Shown: in pieces, positions 21,436-29,268 of the stretch | Position numbering within the stretch: position 1 is the stretch's first letter | How the letters are laid out: the number at the start of each line of letters is the position of its first letter | Source of the DNA: an uncultured Clostridia bacterium | Lineage (GTDB): Bacteria; Bacillota; Clostridia; Christensenellales; DUVY01 | Reading direction: 5' to 3' | Length of the DNA stretch: 30,622 nucleotides | Assembly: GCA_937895465.1 (NCBI GenBank) | Contig: CALAYY010000137.1 | Location: 1-30,622 of the forward strand | Made by a program: the position numbers and the translations under genes | The notes under the pieces: model-generated | Seen by the model: the letters and a program-made list of their open reading frames with translations, nothing else | Told to the model about the DNA's origin: nothing | The model's database searches: none

Positions 21436-21797
21436 CTATCCACAAAGCTGTATAGATTGTTAGTGGAAATGTGTATAATTTTTTATAACTTATATTTTTG
21501 CTTGATTATTTAATACTTTTTTTGGTTTTATTATTTTTGTTAAGAAAATTTTAATAACTAATATTCAAATTATGTTGATAACATTTTATAAAATGTATAA
21601 AAAAGCACCTAATTTTTCTACATTCAATTTTTATATCAAACTACAATATAACCGAATTTTACTTTAACTCTTTGGAACATTTTGTGGTCAAAAACACTTA
21701 TCCACAAATTAACTCCCACCTAATACTATTACTACTATTAAAAAATAATAAATATATAAACTATATAATTTTGTGTCAAAAATCTGTGTGTGTATAA
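21436..21797. other. Candidate chromosomal replication origin (oriC)
   Basis: The AT-rich gap between parB and the next genes holds four DnaA boxes (consensus TTATNCACA): CTATCCACA at 21436-21444 (one mismatch), a reverse perfect box at 21470-21478, TTATCCACA at 21698-21706 (perfect), and a reverse perfect box at 21789-21797. After the third box come a GC-rich patch (CTCCCACC, 21713-21720) and a run of triplets CTA ATA CTA TTA CTA CTA TTA (21720-21740). The run complements the DnaA-trio pattern 3'-[G/A]A[T/A]-5' in six of seven positions, and then AT-only DNA follows. Box, GC patch, trios and AT tract in this order are the basal unwinding layout described for bacterial origins. Confidence 0.75.
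21720..21740. other. DnaA-trio array of the origin unwinding element
   Basis: There are seven consecutive triplets, six fitting the trio consensus on the complementary strand (the ATA at 21723-21725 does not). They start 13 bases after a perfect DnaA box and are followed by A/T-only DNA to about 21760. This is where DnaA filaments would stretch and open the duplex. Confidence 0.65.
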
Positions 21798-21964
21798 TTT
21801 TTTTTGATATATTGTGAAAGTCTTGTATGTCTTCTTATAAGCTCGTCATAATATGTAGATATCAAAGAATTAGGATTCTTAACTTTATTTTTCATTTCAT
21901 TAAGTATTTGTGTTTTATCATAATCAGATGATTTGGTTATTTTATTTTGATTTTCCGAGTTCAT
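21776..21964 (-). CDS. 62-residue hypothetical protein encoded inside the origin region
   Basis: The ATG at 21964 has GAGGTG 7 bases upstream; an earlier in-frame ATG at 21979 has none. The protein begins MNSENQNKITKSSDYDKTQ and ends HTRLSQYIKKNYTHTDF. It is polar, probably two helices, with a conserved-looking core SLISTYYDELIRRHTRLSQY. I do not recognise a family. Its last codons contain the reverse DnaA box at 21789-21797, and its stop lies 36 bases from the DnaA-trios, so transcription of this gene runs into the unwinding element. A role at the origin is only suggested by position. Confidence 0.5.
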   Translation of the reverse strand: MNSENQNKITKSSDYDKTQILNEMKNKVKNPNSLISTYYDELIRRHTRLSQYIKKNYTHTDF

Positions 21965-22037
21965 TAAAATACACCTCATTTCTTACTTGGTATATATTAT
22001 GAAAATTGCACCAAAGATTGTTAAAGTCACAAAGTGT

Positions 22038-22066
22038 TTGACTATTGAGGATTGCTTATGTATAAT
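22038..22066 (+). promoter_or_regulatory. Sigma-A promoter of the lipoprotein gene
   Basis: TTGACT (22038-22043) and a perfect TATAAT (22061-22066) are exactly 17 bases apart. Confidence 0.85.
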
Positions 22067-22135
22067 TTAATGTACCGTATTTTAGAATAATTATATGATA
22101 AGGTGCGTTTTAAAACTTTTACATTGGTGGACAAA

Positions 22136-23725
22136 ATGAGAAAAAAGATAGTAGTAATATTAGTTGTTTTAGTTATGATGTTTGGAGTACTTGCAGGATG
22201 CGGTGACAATTATCCTCAGTTTGATGTAAAAGAAACTCCTGACAAAAGTTATGCAGTTACCAGCAATGGCGGCATGGCTGTGCAATATGGAGATTTTGTT
22301 TATTTTATAAACGGATACAAAGCAATAGCAGATACCAACGGAAAAAACAATGTTTGGGGCGATGTAGTAAAAGGCGGCATTTATTATGCTAAGCTTAGCG
22401 ACGGTAAATCCGTAGATACTAAAGATGATTTTTACGGTTCATATAAAACTTATGATAACAGCAATAATAATGAATTTAATGATGACTTCAGCGGTTTTGT
22501 AACGCAAAAGAAAACTTACAAAGATGGAAATGAAGAAGAAAAGGAAATTGATCAGATTGCGGTTAATCCTGTTGTTCCCAAGCTTGTAACAAACGGCGGA
22601 TATCTAAACGGCGGATTATTTATAATTGATGATTTTATCTATTATACATCGCCTACTACTTTGAAGGATAAAAAAGGTAATATTCAATATAACTTGGTTG
22701 ATTTTTACCGAACAAAAGTTGACGGCAAGCATACTCAATTTTTATACCGTTCAAAAAGCACTTCTACTAAGCCGGTATTTGGTTATTACAAAGTAGCAGA
22801 TTCTGTTTATGTAGTAGTTTATGAAGCAAGCCAACAAAAGATATACAGTATAAGAGTTACCGCAAAAAAAGTATATGACGAAAAAGTAATTGCTGATGAA
22901 GTGACCAGCGCTATTTTACCGCAAAAAGATGTTTATTATGCTGGTATGTCTGATAACTTGCCTGAAGATTATATATATTTTACAAGAGGCATTGACAGAA
23001 ATTTTGATATAGAAACCAAAGGAAATATAGTCGAAAGAGTAAGACCTGACGGAACACAAAAATTTAAAATATTATCAGGAACTCAAATTACTCTTGATAA
23101 GGTATTTAAGGGTCATTTGTTCTTCTTTACTCAGGATTCTATAACTAAGGGATATTATGCTAAGAACTTAGTAAACTTTAATGAGCAAGACAGCGAACAA
23201 AGAGTACAGCCTGTAAAAATATTTGAAGAAGATGTAGCTAATGCACCTGCTTCTGTATATGGAATCCCTTACAGCAGTGATTTTGTTGCGCTTGCAGTCA
23301 ACACCTCATCAACATTAAGGTATGAGTCAACACAAACTACAAGCCATCAGATTTTAGGCAGCAAGACAAAACTTCTAAGAGTTGCAGGCAACGATGTTTA
23401 TTATATTGAGGATACTACCACAGAAGAAAGTACAGAAGCTGTCGGCAGATTATACAAAATGAATTATTTTACAGGTGTTAATGAGGCTATAACTGAAAAT
23501 AATATAAAAGCAGATTTTCTAAATATTGATATGGCAGGCGGTTATGTTTTTTATATTTCATCTATAAGTGAACTTGCCGAAAGCATCAAAAACGACAAGG
23601 ATGAGTTAGTGCCTGTACTTGCTCAAACTACTAATTACCTCAAAGTTCAGAATTTGACATCTTCAACCAAAACGGAATGGGATTTGGGTAAACTTGATAA
23701 AGCTGATTATCCCCCTGTTAAATAA
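22136..23725 (+). CDS. Secreted lipoprotein, probable beta-propeller-like repeat protein
   Basis: The protein has 529 residues from the ATG at 22136 (GGTGG just before it). The N-terminus MRKKIVVILVVLVMMFGVLAGC is a lipoprotein signal peptide with lipobox LAGC, Cys22 being the predicted lipidated residue. The mature part is beta-rich with recurring tyrosine-containing strands such as YGDFVYFING, IDDFIYYTSP, YKVADSVYVVVYEA, PEDYIYFTRG, VAGNDVYYIED and AGGYVFYIS. These are spaced like blades of a propeller (DUF5050-like repeats). I cannot name a specific family or ligand. It is a monocistronic gene between a near-consensus promoter and a strong terminator, the first gene to the right of the origin. 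Confidence 0.75.
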   Translation: MRKKIVVILVVLVMMFGVLAGCGDNYPQFDVKETPDKSYAVTSNGGMAVQYGDFVYFINGYKAIADTNGKNNVWGDVVKGGIYYAKLSDGKSVDTKDDFYGSYKTYDNSNNNEFNDDFSGFVTQKKTYKDGNEEEKEIDQIAVNPVVPKLVTNGGYLNGGLFIIDDFIYYTSPTTLKDKKGNIQYNLVDFYRTKVDGKHTQFLYRSKSTSTKPVFGYYKVADSVYVVVYEASQQKIYSIRVTAKKVYDEKVIADEVTSAILPQKDVYYAGMSDNLPEDYIYFTRGIDRNFDIETKGNIVERVRPDGTQKFKILSGTQITLDKVFKGHLFFFTQDSITKGYYAKNLVNFNEQDSEQRVQPVKIFEEDVANAPASVYGIPYSSDFVALAVNTSSTLRYESTQTTSHQILGSKTKLLRVAGNDVYYIEDTTTEESTEAVGRLYKMNYFTGVNEAITENNIKADFLNIDMAGGYVFYISSISELAESIKNDKDELVPVLAQTTNYLKVQNLTSSTKTEWDLGKLDKADYPPVK

Positions 23726-23747
23726 AAGATTAATAAATAAAAAAAGT

Positions 23748-23786
23748 TACCCCTTACAAAGTTTGTGTTTGTAAGGGGTATTTTAA
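23748..23786. terminator. Bidirectional terminator between the lipoprotein and P-type ATPase genes
   Basis: Thirteen-base perfect arms TACCCCTTACAAA (23748-23760) and TTTGTAAGGGGTA (23768-23780) close a 7-base loop. They are flanked by A-rich DNA on the left and TTTTAATTT on the right. Confidence 0.92.
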
Positions 23787-23787
23787 T

Positions 23788-25929
23788 TTAATGAGCTTTT
23801 CTTGGCTTTTTGTTCTGACCAAACTTTATTAATGTACGTGCAATCATAACAGCAACTAAGGCTATACCCACATCGGCAAGCTCTGCCAATAGAAGTGACT
23901 GCATGGACGGAAAGAAATTTATAATCATTACAGTAAACTTTACCAAGAGTACCAACAAGATATTAAGAAGGACTATTGATTTGGTGCGGCGTGATAAGTT
24001 GATCATTTGGGGCAGTCTATGCAGTTCATCAGTCATAATAACCATATCTGCTGATTCCATAGAGACATCACTGCCTAATGCGCCCATGGATATTCCTATA
24101 TCTGCTCTAGAGATTGCCAAAACATCATTAATGCCCTCTCCCACAAAGGCTGTCTTATTGTTTTGAGTTATATAACCCTCGACAATGTTAAGCTTATCTT
24201 GAGGCAAACACTTGGCATGATATTTGTCTATCCCTGTCAAAATAGATACATTAGAAGCTACTTGAGAATTATCTCCTGTAATCATAACTGTTTGCTTTAC
24301 ACCCAGTTTTTTCAATTCTTCTATGCTTTGTTTTGCTTCAGGCTTTATTGTGTCTTCAAGTATAATTGCGCCCAAATATTTCTTATCTTGTGCTACATAT
24401 ATAACAGAGCCGTCAAATTTTTGATTTATTGTTATGTCATGGTTACTCAAAAGTTCATAATTTCCCGCAAAAACAGTTTTGCCTTCAACAATTGCTTCTA
24501 CACCTAAGCCTACATAGCTTTTGTGCTGAGTGACTTTGGACAGATCAACTGCTTTAGCATATTTTCTTATAACTGCACGGGCAAGCGGGTGTGAGCTGTA
24601 TATATCTGCATAAGCCGCAGCAGATAAAACATCATCTTCGCTATAATTTTGAGCGGGTATAATTTTATTTACTTCAAACACTCCTGTAGTCAAAGTACCT
24701 GTTTTATCAAAGATAAAGGTATCAATATTAGATAATCTTTCCAAATAATCTGTTCCTTTAAACAATACACCGTTTTTTGAAGCCGCACCCAGAGCGCAAA
24801 AAAAGCTTACCGGAATAGACAAAACAAGCGCACATGGACAGGACACTATCAAAAAGGTAAGTGCAGTCTTAGCCCAAACACCCCATGTTACAGCATTCAT
24901 TTTAAAAATAAGCGGAATTATTAACCCTATAATTATTGCAATACCTACAACGGCAGGTGTATAAACTCTAGAAAATTTGGTTATAAACTGCTCACTTTTT
25001 GATTTTTTGGAAGATGCATTTTCTACCAATTCTAATATTTTGGAGGCTGTGCTTTCTTTATAAAGACGGCTGACTTGAACTGTCAGTGAATTTTGCAGAT
25101 TAATACTTCCTGATAATACCTCATCCCCCGGAATTACTGTTTTAGGCAAGCTTTCACCGGTCAGCGAGGAAGTGTCAAGCGTGCTTGTTCCTTCGGTTAC
25201 AGTGCCGTCCAAAGCCGCCATTTCACCTACTTTAATCAAAATTTTATCCCCAACTTTAACATTTTCGGGATGAGTTACATCCATAGTATTTTCTGGGTCA
25301 ATTTTGGTTACTGACTGCTGCTTATTATCTATAAGTTGTTTTATATTATTGCGGCTTTTATTAACAGCCAAATCCTGCAAAAATTCGCCTATTTGATAAA
25401 ACAGCATGATTGTAACGCCTTCAAAATATTCGCCTATAATAAATGCGCCTACAGTAGCTATGGTCATAAGAAAGTTTTCATCAAATATCCTTAAACGCAA
25501 AAGGTTTTTAAAAAACTTAAATAATACTGTGTAAGAAATCATTAAATATGCGATAAGATACAAACCCAATAGATAATAAGACTGCAAAACATCAGTCAAT
25601 TCCAATATAAATGCAAGCACTAAGACCAAAGCACCCATAATCTTAATCAGATTTTTTATAGAAAAAATATTTGATTTAATTTTATGGTCATCATTATCTT
25701 TAGCGGCAATGTCTATTAACACAGCCTGAGGCTCACGCTGTCTGATTGTCTTATTGATTAAAAAAAATAATTCCTTATTGTCAAGATTGTCGTCATATTC
25801 CAAAAACAGCTTTTGTGCCGTAAAATTATATAATACATTTTTTAAATTTGGCAGACTTTTTAAGTCCTGTTCGACTTTACTTGCACATACCGCACAGTCA
25901 ATCCCTGTAACTTTATAAACTTTTTTCAT
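23788..25929 (-). CDS. Heavy-metal (Zn/Cd-type) P1B ATPase with a variant hinge motif
   Basis: This 713-residue pump has an N-terminal metal-binding domain with CAVC (Cys12, Cys15). The actuator TGES is at 257-260, the membrane metal site CPC at 364-366, and the phosphorylation site DKTGT at 408-412 (Asp408). The SHPLA nucleotide-domain motif is near 446 and TGD at 551-553. The conserved aspartate in the last helix pair (LAELADVGIALV) points to the Zn/Cd/Pb (ZntA/CadA) subgroup. Oddly, the usual GDGxNDAPAL reads GEGINDVLAI (597-606), with Glu598 replacing the Mg-coordinating Asp. AAAGGA precedes the start. It lies 15 bases after a CadC/SmtB-type repressor gene, so export of toxic divalent metals under metal control is the likely role. 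Confidence 0.9.
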   Translation of the reverse strand: MKKVYKVTGIDCAVCASKVEQDLKSLPNLKNVLYNFTAQKLFLEYDDNLDNKELFFLINKTIRQREPQAVLIDIAAKDNDDHKIKSNIFSIKNLIKIMGALVLVLAFILELTDVLQSYYLLGLYLIAYLMISYTVLFKFFKNLLRLRIFDENFLMTIATVGAFIIGEYFEGVTIMLFYQIGEFLQDLAVNKSRNNIKQLIDNKQQSVTKIDPENTMDVTHPENVKVGDKILIKVGEMAALDGTVTEGTSTLDTSSLTGESLPKTVIPGDEVLSGSINLQNSLTVQVSRLYKESTASKILELVENASSKKSKSEQFITKFSRVYTPAVVGIAIIIGLIIPLIFKMNAVTWGVWAKTALTFLIVSCPCALVLSIPVSFFCALGAASKNGVLFKGTDYLERLSNIDTFIFDKTGTLTTGVFEVNKIIPAQNYSEDDVLSAAAYADIYSSHPLARAVIRKYAKAVDLSKVTQHKSYVGLGVEAIVEGKTVFAGNYELLSNHDITINQKFDGSVIYVAQDKKYLGAIILEDTIKPEAKQSIEELKKLGVKQTVMITGDNSQVASNVSILTGIDKYHAKCLPQDKLNIVEGYITQNNKTAFVGEGINDVLAISRADIGISMGALGSDVSMESADMVIMTDELHRLPQMINLSRRTKSIVLLNILLVLLVKFTVMIINFFPSMQSLLLAELADVGIALVAVMIARTLIKFGQNKKPRKAH

Positions 25930-25944
25930 AAATTTATCCTTTAG

Positions 25945-26277
25945 TTAGTCAACTATTTCCAAGGCATGATCAGATGCCGAATTGATTATTGCATAGATGT
26001 GATCATCTTTTAGAGAATAAGCAACATTCTTGCCGGTCTTTTTTGAAGAAAGCAAGCGCATTCTTTTGAGCATGCCAAGCTGATGGCTTACCGCTGAATG
26101 CGTCATGTCAAGATTTTGAGCTATTTCACACACATTAAGCCCATCAGTCATAGATAATAAAAGCATAATTTTGAGCCTTGTGGGGTCTGATAACGCCTTT
26201 AAAAACCCTGCCATTACTTCTACCGTCTCCAGCGAAAACGGGATATTTATTTGTCTTACATCTTCACAGCTATGCAT
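25945..26277 (-). CDS. ArsR/SmtB-family metal-responsive repressor
   Basis: This 110-residue winged-helix repressor has the core ALSDPTRLKIMLLLS, the recognition helix region MTHSAVSHQLGMLKRMRLL, and the wing SSKKTGKNVAYSLKD. The C-terminal alpha5 helix DDHIYAIINSASDHALE has D-x-H, then H-x-x-E spaced exactly as the Zn site of SmtB/CzrA. Cys residues at position 4 and in NVCEIAQ recall a reduced CadC alpha3N site. It should leave DNA on binding Zn or Cd and so derepress itself and the downstream pump. AAGGAG precedes the ATG. A 9-bp-arm palindrome 20 bases upstream is the likely operator. Confidence 0.9.
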   Translation of the reverse strand: MHSCEDVRQINIPFSLETVEVMAGFLKALSDPTRLKIMLLLSMTDGLNVCEIAQNLDMTHSAVSHQLGMLKRMRLLSSKKTGKNVAYSLKDDHIYAIINSASDHALEIVD

Positions 26278-26297
26278 ATCGAACTCCTTATATTTGA

Positions 26298-26321
26298 ATA
26301 TATGAACAACTATTCATATAT
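26298..26321. promoter_or_regulatory. ArsR/CadC-type operator
   Basis: Arms ATATATGAA (26298-26306) and TTCATATAT (26313-26321) flank CAACTA. The ATATATGAA...TTCATATAT form is the known style of CzrA/CadC-family operators. It lies between the repressor gene and dnaA in the 230-base divergent spacer. Confidence 0.7.
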
Positions 26322-26507
26322 ATAATATAACATATTTATAATAAATGTGTAAAGAATCTTATTGCCCAAAAAATACAAAAAGGGAGTTTTAGTTGAAAAA
26401 ATATGTGTTAGATAGTATAATAACTGTTACCCCCTAATCAAATTAAATTATATAGATTTTTTATATAGACATATTGCAAAATTTAAAGGTGTAATCAAGG
26501 TATAATA

Positions 26508-27896
26508 ATGAACGATTTTGATTTTGAACAAAGTCAAAGTGAAAAAAATGAATATGATGAATTATGGTCTGAGATTTTACAGGAATTAGAGACAACCATT
26601 TCGGCTGTCAGTTTTGATGTTTTTATAAAATCAATGAAGCCGCTTACAGTCAAGGACGAAAAGCTGGTATTGATGTGTGAAACCAATGCTAATAAAGCCG
26701 TAATTGTAAAAAACTATCTCAAGCAGATAAATGCCGCAATTTCCAAAAAGTTTGCTCATCTTAGCGCACTTATTATAACTTCTTCAGAAAAAGATGAATT
26801 TATAAGCAAGCCTGATGAATTTTTGGACTTGGTGCCTTCTCCTCCTGAACAGCCAGTATCAAGTATTTTTAATTCAAAATACACTTTTGATAATTTTGTG
26901 GTAGGCAAAAGCAATCAGTTTGTATATGCCGCTGCACGTGCCGTTACAGAAAACACAGGCAATTCATATAATCCGCTGTTTATATACGGCGGAGTGGGGC
27001 TTGGCAAAACGCATATAATGCACGCTGTGGGCAATTACATAACCAAAAAACGCCCTGAACTTAAGGTTTTGTATGTTACAAGTGAACGCTTTATGAATGA
27101 GCTTATTGATTCAATCAGATCGGGCAATCGTGATCGAAGCAATTCTATGAACTTTAGAAACCGCTACCGCAATATAGATATTTTGATGGTGGATGATATT
27201 CAATTTATTGCCAATAAGACAAGCACTCAGGAAGAATTTTTTCATACGTTTAACGATCTTCACGATAAGGGCAAGCAGATTATTATTTCGAGCGACCGTC
27301 CGCCCAAAGAAATCAACCCTCTGGAAGAAAGGTTAAGAAGCAGGTTTGGTTGGGGGCTTATAGCCGATATTCAACCGCCTGATTTTGAAACTAGGCTTGC
27401 AATTTTGCAAAAGAAATCTCTTCTTCAAAATTATAATATTTCTGATGAAGTTTTGGCTTATATTGCTGAACAAAACGATACCAATGTCAGGGTATTGGAA
27501 GAAAACCTTACAAGGGTATATTTTCATTCAAAATTATTTGAAGAGCCTTTGACTGTTGAACTTGCGGGCAAGGTTCTAAAAGACAGCACAGGCGAAGCTA
27601 ATGAAACTCTGTCTATTGATGTTATTATTGATACATGCTGTAGATATTATAAGGTCACACGTGAAGAGATGTTTGGCAAGAAGAAAAATAAAGAAATTGT
27701 CTATCCCAGACAAATGTGTATTTATCTTATAACCGAGATTTTGTCTATGCCGCTTGCAAGCATAGGTCAGATTTTTGGCGGACGTGACCATACTACAATA
27801 ATGTATGCACGTGATAAAATTGCAGGAGAACTTAAAAACAATCCCCACATAAAAACTGCATGTCAAGATATAAGAAATATAATATACAAAAAGTAA
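26508..27896 (+). CDS. dnaA: Chromosomal replication initiator protein DnaA
   Basis: This 462-residue protein has a domain I helix set at the start (ELWSEILQELETTISAVSFD) and a short domain II linker. The AAA+ domain III has Walker A GGVGLGKTH (161-169), Walker B ILMVDD (225-230), and sensor/arginine region PPKEINPLEERLRSRFGWGL. Domain IV ends with the DnaA-box signature GGRDHTTIMYARDKI (424-438). The length is normal and all motifs are intact. It binds DnaA boxes and DnaA-trios to open oriC. It is not followed by dnaN; its stop codon directly abuts the stop of a convergent gene. No perfect DnaA box was seen in the 230 bases upstream, whereas four boxes lie 4.7 kb upstream beside parB. Confidence 0.98.
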   Translation: MNDFDFEQSQSEKNEYDELWSEILQELETTISAVSFDVFIKSMKPLTVKDEKLVLMCETNANKAVIVKNYLKQINAAISKKFAHLSALIITSSEKDEFISKPDEFLDLVPSPPEQPVSSIFNSKYTFDNFVVGKSNQFVYAAARAVTENTGNSYNPLFIYGGVGLGKTHIMHAVGNYITKKRPELKVLYVTSERFMNELIDSIRSGNRDRSNSMNFRNRYRNIDILMVDDIQFIANKTSTQEEFFHTFNDLHDKGKQIIISSDRPPKEINPLEERLRSRFGWGLIADIQPPDFETRLAILQKKSLLQNYNISDEVLAYIAEQNDTNVRVLEENLTRVYFHSKLFEEPLTVELAGKVLKDSTGEANETLSIDVIIDTCCRYYKVTREEMFGKKKNKEIVYPRQMCIYLITEILSMPLASIGQIFGGRDHTTIMYARDKIAGELKNNPHIKTACQDIRNIIYKK

Positions 27897-28280
27897 TTAT
27901 TTTTTTTGACTAGCCTTAATTTTTTGAGGTGCTTTGAATCGAGCCTTTATAGATACATCTGCTTGAACTTGTATAACTTCTGGGTCTTTAGTTGGTATAT
28001 CTGTTTCCATCACATCTTGTATAGGTTCAATATGTTCTATAGGGTCTTCATTAACATTAATAACTTCTTCTTCTATTTCATTCATGCTTTCTTCCAGAGC
28101 TTGTGCATTAACAGACTCAGTTACTTCTAAAATATCAGAAGCTATGACCTCTTTATCTTGTGTTGGCTCAATTGAAACAACATTATTAGAATTAAAGACA
28201 TCAGAGCCATCGCCTTGTTCATATAATTTGTTAAGATACGCATCTTCATCAAGTTCTAGCATTTCATTATCGTCAGTCAT
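27897..28280 (-). CDS. Acidic low-complexity hypothetical protein
   Basis: This 127-residue protein has a good ribosome binding site (AGAGGT, 7 bases before the ATG). It is strongly acidic (many Asp/Glu, e.g. NEIEEEVINVNEDPIEHIEP) and probably disordered. A short basic tail, FKAPQKIKASQKK, suggests contact with nucleic acid or a partner. No family is recognised. It follows bofA by 12 bases on the same strand, likely in one operon. Its stop is the base next to the dnaA stop, with no room for a separate terminator. Confidence 0.65.
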   Translation of the reverse strand: MTDDNEMLELDEDAYLNKLYEQGDGSDVFNSNNVVSIEPTQDKEVIASDILEVTESVNAQALEESMNEIEEEVINVNEDPIEHIEPIQDVMETDIPTKDPEVIQVQADVSIKARFKAPQKIKASQKK

Positions 28281-28292
28281 TTTAATTACCTC

Positions 28293-28556
28293 TTATAAAA
28301 ATGTTATTATAAGATATAACAAAACTATGCCAAATATACCAAAAACGGCAGAAATAAAGGCGTTAAGCGGATTAATAGGCAAGGCGGTAAGCCCAAACAG
28401 ATTAAAAAGCAGCAACAAAAGACAGCCCATGACCGCATTAATAAAAACGCCCCACAACCCTTTGTTTTTGATTTTTAAAAGCCAGCATGAAAAAATAATA
28501 AGGGCAATGCCCAAAACCATAGATGTAGCTATCTCTATGTAAAATACTAAGTCCAT
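28293..28556 (-). CDS. bofA: BofA-family protein (pro-sigma-K processing inhibitor type)
   Basis: This 87-residue membrane protein has two to three hydrophobic segments (about 5-28, 35-55 and 68-86). The central motif INAVMGCLLLLLFNLFGL is followed by LPINPLNAFISAVFGIFGIVLL, which matches the BofA family (N-x-x-x-G, then P-x-N, then G-x-x-G). In Bacillus, BofA holds the protease SpoIVFB inactive until the forespore signal arrives. Its presence suggests a sporulating ancestry. In the other Firmicutes I know, bofA lies near recR or dnaX rather than dnaA. The ribosome binding site is not evident. Confidence 0.72.
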   Translation of the reverse strand: MDLVFYIEIATSMVLGIALIIFSCWLLKIKNKGLWGVFINAVMGCLLLLLFNLFGLTALPINPLNAFISAVFGIFGIVLLYLIITFL

Positions 28557-28627
28557 AGTATAATATATTAGCTTGTCCTGCTTGATATAATATGTTTAAA
28601 AAATATATTTTGGATTTTATTGACGAA

Positions 28628-29266
28628 TTATTTTATCTTGCACATTTTAACTTTATTGTCCTCAAACTCTATACCTACAAAGCCCTGTTTTAACAGCTTG
28701 TCATAAGCCGAATAATCAAGACAGTTAATATATTGTGACGAACTTTCTAAAACTTGCATTTTTCTATCTGTAAACTTTATCAGATAGCCAAAATCAATCC
28801 CAAAATCTTTTTTGACACATACAAGCCTAAAATCCCTTTTGAAAAAGAAAGTAAGGCTTGCTTGATTTTCTAATTGCACCACTGCACAAAGACAGATATT
28901 TTTTTTGGCTATTTTAAGCAAGCTTTGATAAAGCATGGATGCAATGCCTAGCTTTCGATAATTCTTATCTGTCATTACACCCGAATATTCAAATACAGGT
29001 ATATCATCCTCAACGTGAAAATAATAGCTGTTTACCAGTCTTTTTAAAATACCAGAGTATGTTTGGTCATAGTCAATAGCACTTAGGCCTATTAGCTTGC
29101 CGTCATCAAATGCACCCAGCATTATTCCGCCAAAATCAAGAAGATTTTTCAAATCGCTGTTAACATACGGATAAAAAAACTCTTTACGCTCCAAAGCCTC
29201 AATTTGAGCGTTATAAAAATCAAACACTTTTTCATAATCAGAGATGTTAAGAACTTTTATTTCCAT
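28628..29266 (-). CDS. GNAT-family N-acetyltransferase
   Basis: The protein has 212 residues from the ATG at 29266, 2 bases after the argS stop. A longer frame reaching 29323 overlaps argS and lacks support. The N-terminus MEIKVLNISDYEKVFDFYN and the acetyl-CoA loop MTDKNYRKLGIASMLYQSLL, with R-K-L-G-I-A in place of R/Q-x-x-G-x-A, fit the GNAT fold. The strand CLCAVVQLENQASLTFFFKRDF is the usual late strand and helix. About 35 extra residues follow the fold. The acceptor substrate is unknown. It is probably coupled to argS translation. Confidence 0.78.
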   Translation of the reverse strand: MEIKVLNISDYEKVFDFYNAQIEALERKEFFYPYVNSDLKNLLDFGGIMLGAFDDGKLIGLSAIDYDQTYSGILKRLVNSYYFHVEDDIPVFEYSGVMTDKNYRKLGIASMLYQSLLKIAKKNICLCAVVQLENQASLTFFFKRDFRLVCVKKDFGIDFGYLIKFTDRKMQVLESSSQYINCLDYSAYDKLLKQGFVGIEFEDNKVKMCKIK

Positions 29267-29268
29267 AA

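Noticed and set aside
26278..26507. Classical oriC directly upstream of dnaA
   Set aside because: Only degenerate matches (for example TGTGTAAAG) occur there, with no perfect DnaA box and no trio run; the region at 21.4-21.8 kb is much stronger.
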